DNA of 64,000 nt. Source: Marinobacter sp. F4218. GTDB taxonomy: Bacteria; Pseudomonadota; Gammaproteobacteria; Pseudomonadales; Oleiphilaceae. The DNA lies in assembly GCF_019443085.1 (NCBI RefSeq), contig NZ_JAHZIL010000003.1, positions 1 to 64,000 of the forward strand, written 5' to 3'. How positions within the stretch are numbered: position 1 is the stretch's first letter; every line of letters starts with the position of its first letter. Of this stretch, positions 48,321-57,485 are shown piece by piece. Both the position numbers and the translations under genes were made by a program. The notes beneath the pieces are model-generated. The model made no database searches and was not told the DNA's origin. It saw only the letters and a list, made by a program, of their open reading frames with translations.

Positions 48321-48632
48321 ATGCCAAGAGGCAAGGTCAAGTGGTTCAACAATGCCAAAGGGTACGGTTTCATTATTGAGGATGGCTGCAGCGATGACCT
48401 GTTTGCCCACTTTTCATCGGTACAAATGGACGGCTACAAGACTCTGAAGGCCGGCCAGACCGTCACCTTTGACAAAAAACCCAGCGACAAGGGCGTTCAC
48501 GCAATCAACATTGTTCCGGACGAACAACCCCAGAAACAGTCTCAGGATGGTTCCGGGGCGACGGCCGAAAAAAAATCTGATTCCGATGAATCTGGCCGGG
48601 GTAACTACCCTCCCCGAGCAGCAAACGCCTGA
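48321..48632 (+). CDS. cspD: CspD-type cold-shock-domain protein
   Basis: Residues 1-70 form a cold-shock domain (GKVKWFNNAKGYGFIIEDG, then DLFAHFSSVQMDGYKTLKAGQ). Residues 71-103 form a hydrophilic tail rich in Gln, Ser, Asp and Lys that is probably disordered. E. coli CspD is a stationary-phase, stress-induced inhibitor of replication, and its gene also diverges from clpS. Whether this protein shares that role is inferred from position and similarity. Confidence 0.93.
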   Translation: MPRGKVKWFNNAKGYGFIIEDGCSDDLFAHFSSVQMDGYKTLKAGQTVTFDKKPSDKGVHAINIVPDEQPQKQSQDGSGATAEKKSDSDESGRGNYPPRAANA

Positions 48633-48656
48633 CTGAGTTTCGCTGACTGCCCCGAC

Positions 48657-48682
48657 GCGCCTGCGACCCTTCAAGCAGGCGC
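48657..48682 (+). terminator. Possible terminator hairpin after cspD
   Basis: GCGCCTGC (48657-48664) pairs with GCAGGCGC (48675-48682) around a 10-nt loop, 24 nt after the cspD stop. There is no U-tract immediately after it, so termination efficiency is uncertain. Confidence 0.5.
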
Positions 48683-48848
48683 GGCGTAGCTGGTTTTGAT
48701 CCAACTAGCTCGGAGCAAACTCGGGGCCGGGCCTGTTCGTGCATTCGCAAGCACCTGTTTAAAGGTGCCTCCCCCGGATTTTGCCATTCGCCACGGTTAC
48801 AGTACCCTTCCACTCCACCAACCTAACACCCCGGATGCGCTGACTGGA

Positions 48849-49490
48849 ATGGCCGACCTGATTCTTTTCAATAAACCTTTCCGAGTTCTGAGCCAGTTCA
48901 CAGATGACCGCAGGGATTCCTCCAAGCCGATGCGCGCGACCCTGGCAAACTGGATTCAGATACCCAACATTTATCCGGCAGGCCGGCTTGATTACGATTC
49001 TGAAGGATTATTACTTCTGACCGGCGACGGCATACTCCAGCATCGAATCGCTTCGCCGTCCCAGAAGATGGCAAAAACCTACTGGGTGCAGGTGGAAGGC
49101 CAGATTACCGATGAGGCGCTGGCGCAACTGGAACAGGGTGTCCGACTCAAGGACGGTGTCACGGGGCCCGCTAAAGCGACCAGAATGAATGAGCCCAACG
49201 TCTGGAGCAGAACGCCGCCAGTGCGTCACCGGGAATCGGTACCGACAAGCTGGCTGGAACTCTCAATAACAGAAGGCCGCAACCGGCAGGTCCGTCGAAT
49301 GACGGCCGCCGTTGGCTTTCCAACGCTCAGACTCATCCGCTACCGTATAGGGGACTGGACGCTGGACGGATTGAACCCCGGCGATTTCCGAACCGTTGCG
49401 GTTCACGTTCCCGCGCCGAGGCCGCGGCGGAAACCTACAGCAGCCGCCCGAAAGTCAGGCAAGACACCAAGGAGCGCCAAGAAACAATGA
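48849..49490 (+). CDS. rluE: 23S rRNA pseudouridine synthase RluE-like
   Basis: RluE modifies U2457 of 23S rRNA in E. coli. The 213-residue product has the RsuA/RluB/E catalytic domain without an S4 domain: ILFNKPFRVLSQF, AGRLDYDSEGLLLLTGDG with the catalytic Asp, and EGRNRQVRRMTAAVGFPTLRL. A short basic tail follows. I choose the ATG at 48849, giving the family length; the longer frame adds 51 unrelated codons. The stop overlaps nudJ (ATGA). Confidence 0.95.
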   Translation: MADLILFNKPFRVLSQFTDDRRDSSKPMRATLANWIQIPNIYPAGRLDYDSEGLLLLTGDGILQHRIASPSQKMAKTYWVQVEGQITDEALAQLEQGVRLKDGVTGPAKATRMNEPNVWSRTPPVRHRESVPTSWLELSITEGRNRQVRRMTAAVGFPTLRLIRYRIGDWTLDGLNPGDFRTVAVHVPAPRPRRKPTAAARKSGKTPRSAKKQ

Positions 49491-49936
49491 CCTGGACCCC
49501 TCACGCGACTGTCGCCGTTATCGTACAGGACCCTCAGGGTCGCTATCTGGTTGTAGAAGAGCTCAGTGGCGGTCACGTTGTTTTCAATCAGCCTGCCGGT
49601 CATGTCGAGGAGAACGAAGCCATCCTGGACGCTGTCAGGCGCGAGACCCTTGAGGAGACCGGCTGGCGCGTCGAACCCGAGCACTTCCTCGGCGTGTACA
49701 CCTACAAGGCGCCTGCCAACGGTGTCACCTACTACCGGTTCTGCTATTCCGCGAGGCCCCTGGAACACGTTACGGACGAACTGGACACCGGCATCATTGC
49801 CGCACACTGGATGGACCTCGAGGACATCCGCCAACTGGGAAGCCAGTTGCGAAGCCCCCTTGTCCTGACGTGCATAGAAGATTACCGAAACGGCCGCCGC
49901 TATCCACTGGATGTCGTTGTCGACACGCAGACGTAA
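49487..49936 (+). CDS. nudJ: NUDIX hydrolase NudJ-like
   Basis: The 149-residue product has a complete Nudix box, GHVEENEAILDAVRRETLEETGW, with the metal-binding REtxEE core. E. coli NudJ acts on nucleoside tri- and diphosphates and on HMP-PP. Its place between rluE and mnmA is the same as in E. coli, which supports the assignment. It overlaps rluE by four bases, so translation is probably coupled. Confidence 0.93.
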   Translation: MTWTPHATVAVIVQDPQGRYLVVEELSGGHVVFNQPAGHVEENEAILDAVRRETLEETGWRVEPEHFLGVYTYKAPANGVTYYRFCYSARPLEHVTDELDTGIIAAHWMDLEDIRQLGSQLRSPLVLTCIEDYRNGRRYPLDVVVDTQT

Positions 49937-49986
49937 CGACGGACAAATGATAGACTTGGCGGCTTTTCAGCCAGATTGAAGCACTC

Positions 49987-51165
49987 ATGACACACGCAAC
50001 CGAAACACGTCCCGCAGCAAGCACCCGAGTGATCGTCGGCATGTCCGGCGGGGTGGACTCCTCTGTCGCAGCCTGGCTGCTGAAAGATCAGGGTTACCAG
50101 GTTGAAGGGCTGTTCATGAAAAACTGGGACGAAGACGACGGTACCGAGTACTGCACTGCCATGACGGACCTGGCGGACGCTCAAGCGGTTGCCGATGCCA
50201 TCGGCATCAAACTTCACACCGCCAGCTTCGCAGCGGAGTACTGGGACCGGGTATTTGAGCATTTTTTGTCCGAGTACACTGCTGGACGCACGCCCAACCC
50301 GGACATCCTCTGCAATAAGGAAGTAAAGTTCCGGGCGTTTCTGGACTACGCCGTTACCTTGGGGGCGGACTATATTGCCACCGGGCACTACACGCGCCAG
50401 CGTCCGCTCAATGATGGTTCCGGCAAAGCCCAACTGCTCAAGGGGCTCGACCCCAACAAGGACCAGAGCTACTTCCTGCACGCGGTATCCGGCGAACGCA
50501 TCGCCCGAACCCTGTTTCCGGTCGGGGAACTGGAAAAGCCGGAGGTCCGGCGGATTGCCGAAGCCCAGGGTTTTGTCACCCACGACAAAAAGGATTCTAC
50601 CGGTATCTGTTTCATCGGCGAGCGCAAGTTCACGGACTTCCTCAAGCAGTATCTTCCCGCCCAGCCCGGTGACATCGAAACGCCGGAGGGCAAAGTTATA
50701 GGCCGACATCAGGGTCTGATGTACCACACCATCGGTCAACGCCAGGGGCTGGGCATTGGCGGCCTCAGCGAATTCGGTGACCAGCCCTGGTATGTGGCCG
50801 AAAAGGACCTCGACCGTAACGTTCTGATTGCGGTACAAGGCAAACACCATCCCCTGCTGTTCTCCCGCGGACTGGTCTCCGGACCGGTCGACTGGGTGGC
50901 GGGTGAGGCGCCAGCCATGCAGTTCCGCTGCAAAGCCAAGACCCGCTACCGTCAGCCGGATCAGGACTGCGAAGTCCAGGTTCTGGAAAACGGTGTCAAG
51001 GTGATCTTTGACGATGCCCAGAGAGCCGTCACGCCCGGCCAGTCGGTCGTATTCTACGACGGCGAGGTTTGCCTGGGCGGCGGCGTGATTGAAGAAACCT
51101 GGCGCGATGGCGAAGCACTGCCCACGCGTATTGCCGCATTGCCACAACAGGAAGCCGGTGCATGA
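49987..51165 (+). CDS. mnmA: tRNA-specific 2-thiouridylase MnmA
   Basis: MnmA thiolates U34 of tRNA-Lys, Glu and Gln. The 392-residue product has the PP-loop [20 protein letters not shown], the first catalytic Cys in [12 protein letters not shown], and the second in [13 protein letters not shown]. The long N-terminus (about 15 residues) is unconserved. It is relevant that tRNA-Lys, its substrate, is encoded twice at the window start. Overlaps hflD by four bases. Confidence 0.98.
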   Translation: MTHATETRPAASTRVIVGMSGGVDSSVAAWLLKDQGYQVEGLFMKNWDEDDGTEYCTAMTDLADAQAVADAIGIKLHTASFAAEYWDRVFEHFLSEYTAGRTPNPDILCNKEVKFRAFLDYAVTLGADYIATGHYTRQRPLNDGSGKAQLLKGLDPNKDQSYFLHAVSGERIARTLFPVGELEKPEVRRIAEAQGFVTHDKKDSTGICFIGERKFTDFLKQYLPAQPGDIETPEGKVIGRHQGLMYHTIGQRQGLGIGGLSEFGDQPWYVAEKDLDRNVLIAVQGKHHPLLFSRGLVSGPVDWVAGEAPAMQFRCKAKTRYRQPDQDCEVQVLENGVKVIFDDAQRAVTPGQSVVFYDGEVCLGGGVIEETWRDGEALPTRIAALPQQEAGA

Positions 51166-51800
51166 GCCGTACCCTAAACGACCAAACCCTCGCACTGGCC
51201 GGCGTATTTCAGGCCGCCAACCTGGTCCAGCAGATCGCACACAATGGCCAATGCACGGAGGCCAGCCTGGAAACCTGCATCCGCTCGCTGTTTGCCACGG
51301 ACCCGGCATCAACACTGGACGTATACGGCGGTGATCTGGCGGATATCCGCGAAGGTCTGGTCACGCTCTCGTCAGTCCTGAGCGAGCAGAGCAAGCAACA
51401 GGATATTGAAGTCCTGCGTTACGTGCTGAACCTGATCCACCTTGAATCAAAGCTCAACCGCCGGCCGGACATGCTGGACGTCATCGGCAGCCGGATCGAC
51501 CAGGCCCGGCACACGGCCAGCCATTTTGGCTACACACACAGCAACCTGATCAGCAACCTTGCTTCGATCTATGCAGACACCATCAGCACCTTCCGCCTGA
51601 GAATCCAGGTCAGTGGCAACCCCACCGTCCTTCAGCAGGAGGAGAATGCCGCGAGGGTTCGCGCCCTGCTCCTGGCGGGCATCCGTTCAGCGGTACTCTG
51701 GCGCCAGACTGGCGGCCGACGGTGGCAACTGATCTTTGCCCGCAAAAAGGTCATCCGGCATGCCCGGGAGCTGGCAGACCAAGCCAATCGGCCCCTGTAA
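51162..51800 (+). CDS. hflD: High-frequency lysogenisation protein HflD homologue
   Basis: The 212-residue, largely helical protein contains the HflD segments [22 protein letters not shown] and [22 protein letters not shown]. coli HflD is a peripheral inner-membrane protein that influences phage lambda CII; its housekeeping role is unclear. The mnmA-hflD-purB order is conserved across gammaproteobacteria. Confidence 0.96.
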   Translation: MSRTLNDQTLALAGVFQAANLVQQIAHNGQCTEASLETCIRSLFATDPASTLDVYGGDLADIREGLVTLSSVLSEQSKQQDIEVLRYVLNLIHLESKLNRRPDMLDVIGSRIDQARHTASHFGYTHSNLISNLASIYADTISTFRLRIQVSGNPTVLQQEENAARVRALLLAGIRSAVLWRQTGGRRWQLIFARKKVIRHARELADQANRPL

Positions 51801-51879
51801 ACCCGATACGACTGATTCGGGCGCAGTGCTGGTGTATCATATGCGCCCCGTATTTCCTTTTGTCCCGTTTCTTTGATGA

Positions 51880-53262
<1,383 letters not shown>

Positions 53263-53278
53263 TACAGGGAGCGGATAT

Positions 53279-54430
53279 ATGGACATGCTTGGCGGACTAA
53301 CAGCCTCTGAGTTTCTGCGGGACTACTGGCAGAAAAAACCGCTGGTTATCCGCCAGGCCTTTCCGGATCTGGAATCGCCAGTCAGCCCGGACGAACTCGC
53401 TGGCCTCGCCTGCGAGGAAACGGTTGAGTCCCGGATCGTCATCGAAAACGATGACGGCAAGCCCTGGCAACTGCACAACGGTCCGTTCACCCCGGAGCGG
53501 TTCAGCCAACTGCCGGAGCAAAACTGGACATTGCTGGTGCAGGGCCTGGACCACTGGGTTCCGGAGATAGCCGACCTGCTGGAACACTTCCGGTTCGTAC
53601 CCAACTGGCGACTGGACGACATCATGGCCAGCTTTGCCCCGAAAGGCGGCAGCGTCGGGCCGCACTATGACCAGTACGATGTTTTCCTGTTGCAGGCCCA
53701 GGGACACCGCCGTTGGACCTTTGGTGGACACTGCGACCACACCTCGCCCCGCGTGGAGGGAACCCCACTGCGCATTCTGAGCAGTTGGGACGGAGAGGAG
53801 ACGGTCACCCTGGCGCCCGGCGACATGCTGTACCTGCCCCCGGGAATTGGCCACCATGGCGTTGCCGAAAACGACTGCATCACTCTGTCGGTTGGCTTCC
53901 GAGCTCCCACCATTGACGACATCCTGACCGGATTCACCGATTTTCTGTGCGGTCAGTCTGACGCCAGCGATCACCTGAACGACCCGGAACTGCAGGTTCA
54001 GGACAATCCCGGCACCATTCAACCGGCGGTAATTGACAAACTGGATGCAATTCTGCGCGAGAAGCTCGGTGATCGACGACAGCTCTCCCTCTGGTTCGGC
54101 CAGTACGCCACCGCCCCCAAGAACATGGACATCGTTGTTCCTGCCGAGGAGCCAGCGTCCACCGAGGAGTTTGCCGGGGCAATCCGTGCCGGAGAGCAAC
54201 TTCGTTGGAACGAAGGTTCCCGTTTCGCCTACTACGACTTCGATGACGAAACCGCGCTGTTCGTGGATGGTGAACAATACCTGCTGAAAGGTGATGCCCG
54301 GCCGATGGCGGCACTTCTGTGCGCCGGCGCGCGCATCGATTCCGCGCAGCTCGCCCGCTTCGCCGACGACGGGGCCCTGCTGGGACTGCTCTGCACGTTG
54401 TATAATCAGGGCTCGGTCTACTTCGAATAA
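53279..54430 (+). CDS. roxA: RoxA-type ribosomal protein L16 arginine hydroxylase
   Basis: This is a 2-oxoglutarate and Fe(II)-dependent JmjC oxygenase; E. coli RoxA (YcfD) hydroxylates Arg81 of ribosomal protein L16. The 383-residue product has the cupin/JmjC core with iron ligands in HYDQYDVFLLQAQGHRRW (His-x-Asp) and GIGHHGVAENDCITLSVGF (second His), then a winged-helix C-terminus. GGAG lies seven bases before the ATG. It follows purB by 16 nt. Confidence 0.94.
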   Translation: MDMLGGLTASEFLRDYWQKKPLVIRQAFPDLESPVSPDELAGLACEETVESRIVIENDDGKPWQLHNGPFTPERFSQLPEQNWTLLVQGLDHWVPEIADLLEHFRFVPNWRLDDIMASFAPKGGSVGPHYDQYDVFLLQAQGHRRWTFGGHCDHTSPRVEGTPLRILSSWDGEETVTLAPGDMLYLPPGIGHHGVAENDCITLSVGFRAPTIDDILTGFTDFLCGQSDASDHLNDPELQVQDNPGTIQPAVIDKLDAILREKLGDRRQLSLWFGQYATAPKNMDIVVPAEEPASTEEFAGAIRAGEQLRWNEGSRFAYYDFDDETALFVDGEQYLLKGDARPMAALLCAGARIDSAQLARFADDGALLGLLCTLYNQGSVYFE

Positions 54431-54440
54431 GTTGGTCGCC

Positions 54441-55406
54441 ATGAGAGTGAAATTCAGGAAGTACAGCTGGCAACTGGCTCCGGGTCATATCCGTGACATC
54501 CGTCAACGGGTCTTCATTGACGAACAGAAAGTTCCGCCCGAACTGGAGTGGGATGACACCGACGAGATTGCCGATCATTTTCTGGCCGTGTTGCCGGACA
54601 ACACGCCCGTCGGCGTGGCAAGACTGTTCTCAACACTTGGCGAAACCGGACATATCGGTCGGATGGCGATTTTGCCCGGCTTCCGGGGACGAGGCATTGG
54701 CGAGGCACTCCTGCACCACCTGATTTCCGAAGCCGCCGGCAACTATGACGAACTCCGGCTCTCGGCCCAGGAACACGCCATTCCTTTCTACCAGCGCTCT
54801 GGCTTCCACGTCTGCTCTGCCGCCTATGACGATGCCGGAATTCCCCACGTGGACATGCGTTGCCTGTCGCCGGCACTGGTGGCTAGTGTGATAGAACAAC
54901 GCACCGCGCCGATGCTTCTTGGCCGGGATGCAGGAACCTGGCTTTTCTCAAGCGAACACGACCTGGTCAGCCTGATGGATTCAGTCGTGGGTCAGGCAGG
55001 GCAACGGCTCTGGCTCTATGACCGTATCCTGGATCACGATCTCTACGACCGCCATCGTTTACGGGAACTGATTTCTGCCCTCGCCAGACGGCACAGACTC
55101 AGCGAAATCCGCCTGCTCATTCACGATGACAAACCGCTGGTCAAACGCCGTCACCAACTGGTTGAGCTGATGCGTCGATTGCCGAGCAGGATCGAACTGC
55201 GACTGGTTAATGACGATTATCCGGTTGAGGATCAACCGTTCCTTCTGGCAGATCGCTCCGGCGTCCTGTATCGCCACGACTTTTACACACCCGAAGGGTT
55301 TGCCAAGTTCTCCGACGGCGGCCGGGTAAAACTGCTTGCGGAAAGCTTCCGGCGCATGTGGGATGCCGGCCGAAGTTCTCTGGAACTGAGGGAATTACCG
55401 CTCTGA
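54441..55406 (+). CDS. GNAT acetyltransferase with C-terminal extra domain
   Basis: The N-terminal half (about 1-150) is a GNAT domain with an acetyl-CoA-binding ILPGFRGRGIGEALLHHLI loop and an ElaA/YjcF-like start (RQRVFIDEQKVPPELEWDD). The C-terminal half (about 165-321) is a separate domain that recurs behind such GNATs (DUF7931-like, from memory), with LYDRILDHDLYDRHRLRELIS and DEQ-free basic helices. Substrate unknown. The ATG at 54441 is chosen; the frame extends 50 codons into roxA. The 3' end overlaps the convergent LysR gene by 12 nt. Confidence 0.87.
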   Translation: MRVKFRKYSWQLAPGHIRDIRQRVFIDEQKVPPELEWDDTDEIADHFLAVLPDNTPVGVARLFSTLGETGHIGRMAILPGFRGRGIGEALLHHLISEAAGNYDELRLSAQEHAIPFYQRSGFHVCSAAYDDAGIPHVDMRCLSPALVASVIEQRTAPMLLGRDAGTWLFSSEHDLVSLMDSVVGQAGQRLWLYDRILDHDLYDRHRLRELISALARRHRLSEIRLLIHDDKPLVKRRHQLVELMRRLPSRIELRLVNDDYPVEDQPFLLADRSGVLYRHDFYTPEGFAKFSDGGRVKLLAESFRRMWDAGRSSLELRELPL

Positions 55407-56405
55407 ATGCTGCAGCTGGGGCGCATCGGCTGATTCGAACTGGGCCCCGAATGGCGCGAACTCGGTATCCACTTCCTCAGCCACTTCCGCAATCAGTTTG
55501 CGCAGCCACTGATGATCGCTGTTGTGCTGCAGCAGAGGGCTCCAGGCCATTTTCAGCTCGAAGGGAGGAATTTCAAACGGCGGCACCTTGACCACCAGGT
55601 TCGGATTGTCCTTCTGCAACCATGCCGCCCGGGACGGCAGGGTTGCGATCAGGTCGTGCTGTTCAGCCAGCAGCATTGCCACCTGGTAGTGCCGGGTAAA
55701 AACCGATATTTGTCGTTTTCGCCCCATTCGTGACAAAGCTTCGTCCACCCAGCCGAGGCGCTGGACATCCTTCGGATTCACACCCACTCCAACCCCAAAG
55801 CCGGTTTTGCTGACCCAGATATGACTGGCATCGAGGTAGGTGTCTAGGGTAAACGGCTCCTTCAGAATGGGATTGCGAGCATTCATCAGGCAGGAGAAAT
55901 ACTCGGTCCAGAGCGTTTTCTGATGAAAGGACTGGGGGATTTTATCGAACCGGTTGATGGCCATGTCCAGCCGGCCCTGCTCAACATCCAGAAAACTCAC
56001 GTCACTGGGTGTGAGCACATCCAGTGTAACGTGCGGCGCTTCCTGGCGAATCCTCCGCAGAACCCGAGGCATAAGACAGGATTCAGCGTAGTCACTGGCC
56101 ATGATCCGGAACACTCGCTGACTTTCGAGCGCGGAAAACGGGGTTTTCTCCTGAACTGCCTGCTCGATATTGGACAGGATGCTGCGCACTAGCGGCTGCA
56201 GTTCCCGGCCCCGCTCGGTGGCCGTCATACCCTCACTGGTCCGGACCAGCAACGGATCGCAAAACAAGTCCCGCAGCCGCCTGAGGCCGTTGCTCATGGC
56301 CGGCTGGGTAATCCCCAGGTGGTTGGCCGCCTTGGTGACATTTCGCTCCCGCAACAGGACATCAAGGTAAACGAGCAAATTCAGATCAACGCGGGAAATA
56401 TCCAT
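55395..56405 (-). CDS. LysR-family transcriptional regulator
   Basis: The 336-residue product starts MDISRVDLNLLVYLDVLLRE with the helix-turn-helix NVTKAANHLGITQPAMSNGLRRLRDLF (about 20-48) and a substrate-binding domain after residue 90. The N-terminal style resembles the LeuO/NodD/SyrM group. The C-terminus is acidic and slightly long. Its ligand and targets are unknown; the gene diverges from the uncharacterised gene at 56658. The ATG at 56405 is preferred to a start 20 codons upstream. Confidence 0.93.
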   Translation of the reverse strand: MDISRVDLNLLVYLDVLLRERNVTKAANHLGITQPAMSNGLRRLRDLFCDPLLVRTSEGMTATERGRELQPLVRSILSNIEQAVQEKTPFSALESQRVFRIMASDYAESCLMPRVLRRIRQEAPHVTLDVLTPSDVSFLDVEQGRLDMAINRFDKIPQSFHQKTLWTEYFSCLMNARNPILKEPFTLDTYLDASHIWVSKTGFGVGVGVNPKDVQRLGWVDEALSRMGRKRQISVFTRHYQVAMLLAEQHDLIATLPSRAAWLQKDNPNLVVKVPPFEIPPFELKMAWSPLLQHNSDHQWLRKLIAEVAEEVDTEFAPFGAQFESADAPQLQHSER

Positions 56406-56657
56406 GAACAACTCCGGAAGGCAAAGCAGATGTGTGGACAGAAAAGGAGACCTCCCTGCCCTCATTCATCAAAGCAATATACATCAGATTAAAAATTCAC
56501 GAAATCAATAGACGCCGGAGACTTTCACATTTTGCAACGGTTTCAACCCGGTATTTCTGCTAGTCTTTGCCAGGCTTAGTGAATAATATCGGCACCTTGA
56601 GGTCGGCATTCGCACCTGCCAACAATTGATCCCGAAGCCGGAGTCATTACTGACAAA

Positions 56658-57431
56658 ATGGATACAACAACAATCGTAATTGTACTGGCTGCCATTGTAA
56701 CGATCTCAATCGTGGTTATTGTTCTGAGCCAGATGCGCGAAAAAGCCCGGATAGAGCGCGCCCGCAAAGTTACGGCGCAGGAAGACGCCTACAACCGGGC
56801 CCAACGACTGCTCTCCGAGATCCCCGGCCAGTACCTGACTGCCGACCTCAAGCTGCTTCTCATCAAACGAATGGAAGAGGCATGCTCTGAACTGGCCGCA
56901 CTGAAAGCGAACCTTCCGGTCAAGAAGTGGCAGGAGTCCACGCTGCAGATCAAGAACCAGATTCTTGAAAAGCAGGATTCCCGGCCCCCCGTCAAGATTG
57001 ACTCTCCGGAAAAGTCGTCTTACGTCAAAGAGTTGCTTCAGAATTTATTCAAGATAATTGAGGGCATGCACAAGAGCGGTCGGATTGATGCGGGCACCGC
57101 CAAGAAAAACCTGAAGTACGTCCTCTTTCTTGTTCACAAGACTCATGCCGACCTGCACGTGTTTCAGGCCCGAGACTACGTTCGCCAGAACCAGATACGC
57201 AAGGCCATTCATGCCTACCATCTGGCCAGTACCGAAATGGGGAAATCCCGCGATAATCCGCTGGCGATGAAGGCCGTAAAGAGCTTCCGGACCCGGATCA
57301 AGGAGCTGGAGGCATTGAGTAACGAAGGCCAGGACACCGCAAGCGCCGAGTCGCAATCCAAACTGGATCGTGAATGGGATACGTTCCTGCACGATGACGA
57401 GTGGAAGAAGAAGGCCGACTACGACGATTGA
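56658..57431 (+). CDS. Membrane-anchored helical protein, function unknown
   Basis: I do not recognise this 257-residue protein. Residues 5-27 are one strongly hydrophobic helix (TIVIVLAAIVTISIVVIVL), after which the chain is cytoplasmic by the positive-inside rule and almost wholly helical and charged. The segment KAIHAYHLASTEMG may be part of a TPR-like helix pair. It ends in a Lys/Asp-rich tail. It lies 55 nt upstream of the sensor kinase on the same strand, so co-transcription is likely. No Cys or catalytic motif stands out. Confidence 0.85.
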   Translation: MDTTTIVIVLAAIVTISIVVIVLSQMREKARIERARKVTAQEDAYNRAQRLLSEIPGQYLTADLKLLLIKRMEEACSELAALKANLPVKKWQESTLQIKNQILEKQDSRPPVKIDSPEKSSYVKELLQNLFKIIEGMHKSGRIDAGTAKKNLKYVLFLVHKTHADLHVFQARDYVRQNQIRKAIHAYHLASTEMGKSRDNPLAMKAVKSFRTRIKELEALSNEGQDTASAESQSKLDREWDTFLHDDEWKKKADYDD

Positions 57432-57485
57432 CGGCGTTAAACCGGGCGGCTGACACGGCCCCGTTAACAGGGACAGTAAATTCTC

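Noticed and set aside
48633..48848. N-terminal extension of rluE by 51 codons
   Set aside because: The added stretch has no similarity to pseudouridine synthases and overlaps the hairpin after cspD; the ATG at 48849 gives the family length.
49900..51315. A 471-codon open frame on the minus strand opposite nudJ, mnmA and hflD
   Set aside because: It lies wholly antisense to three clearly conserved genes, has no ribosome site or recognisable domain, and is expected from GC-rich codon bias.
53297..54442. A 381-codon minus-strand frame covering roxA
   Set aside because: Antisense shadow; the plus-strand product has all catalytic residues of a JmjC oxygenase.
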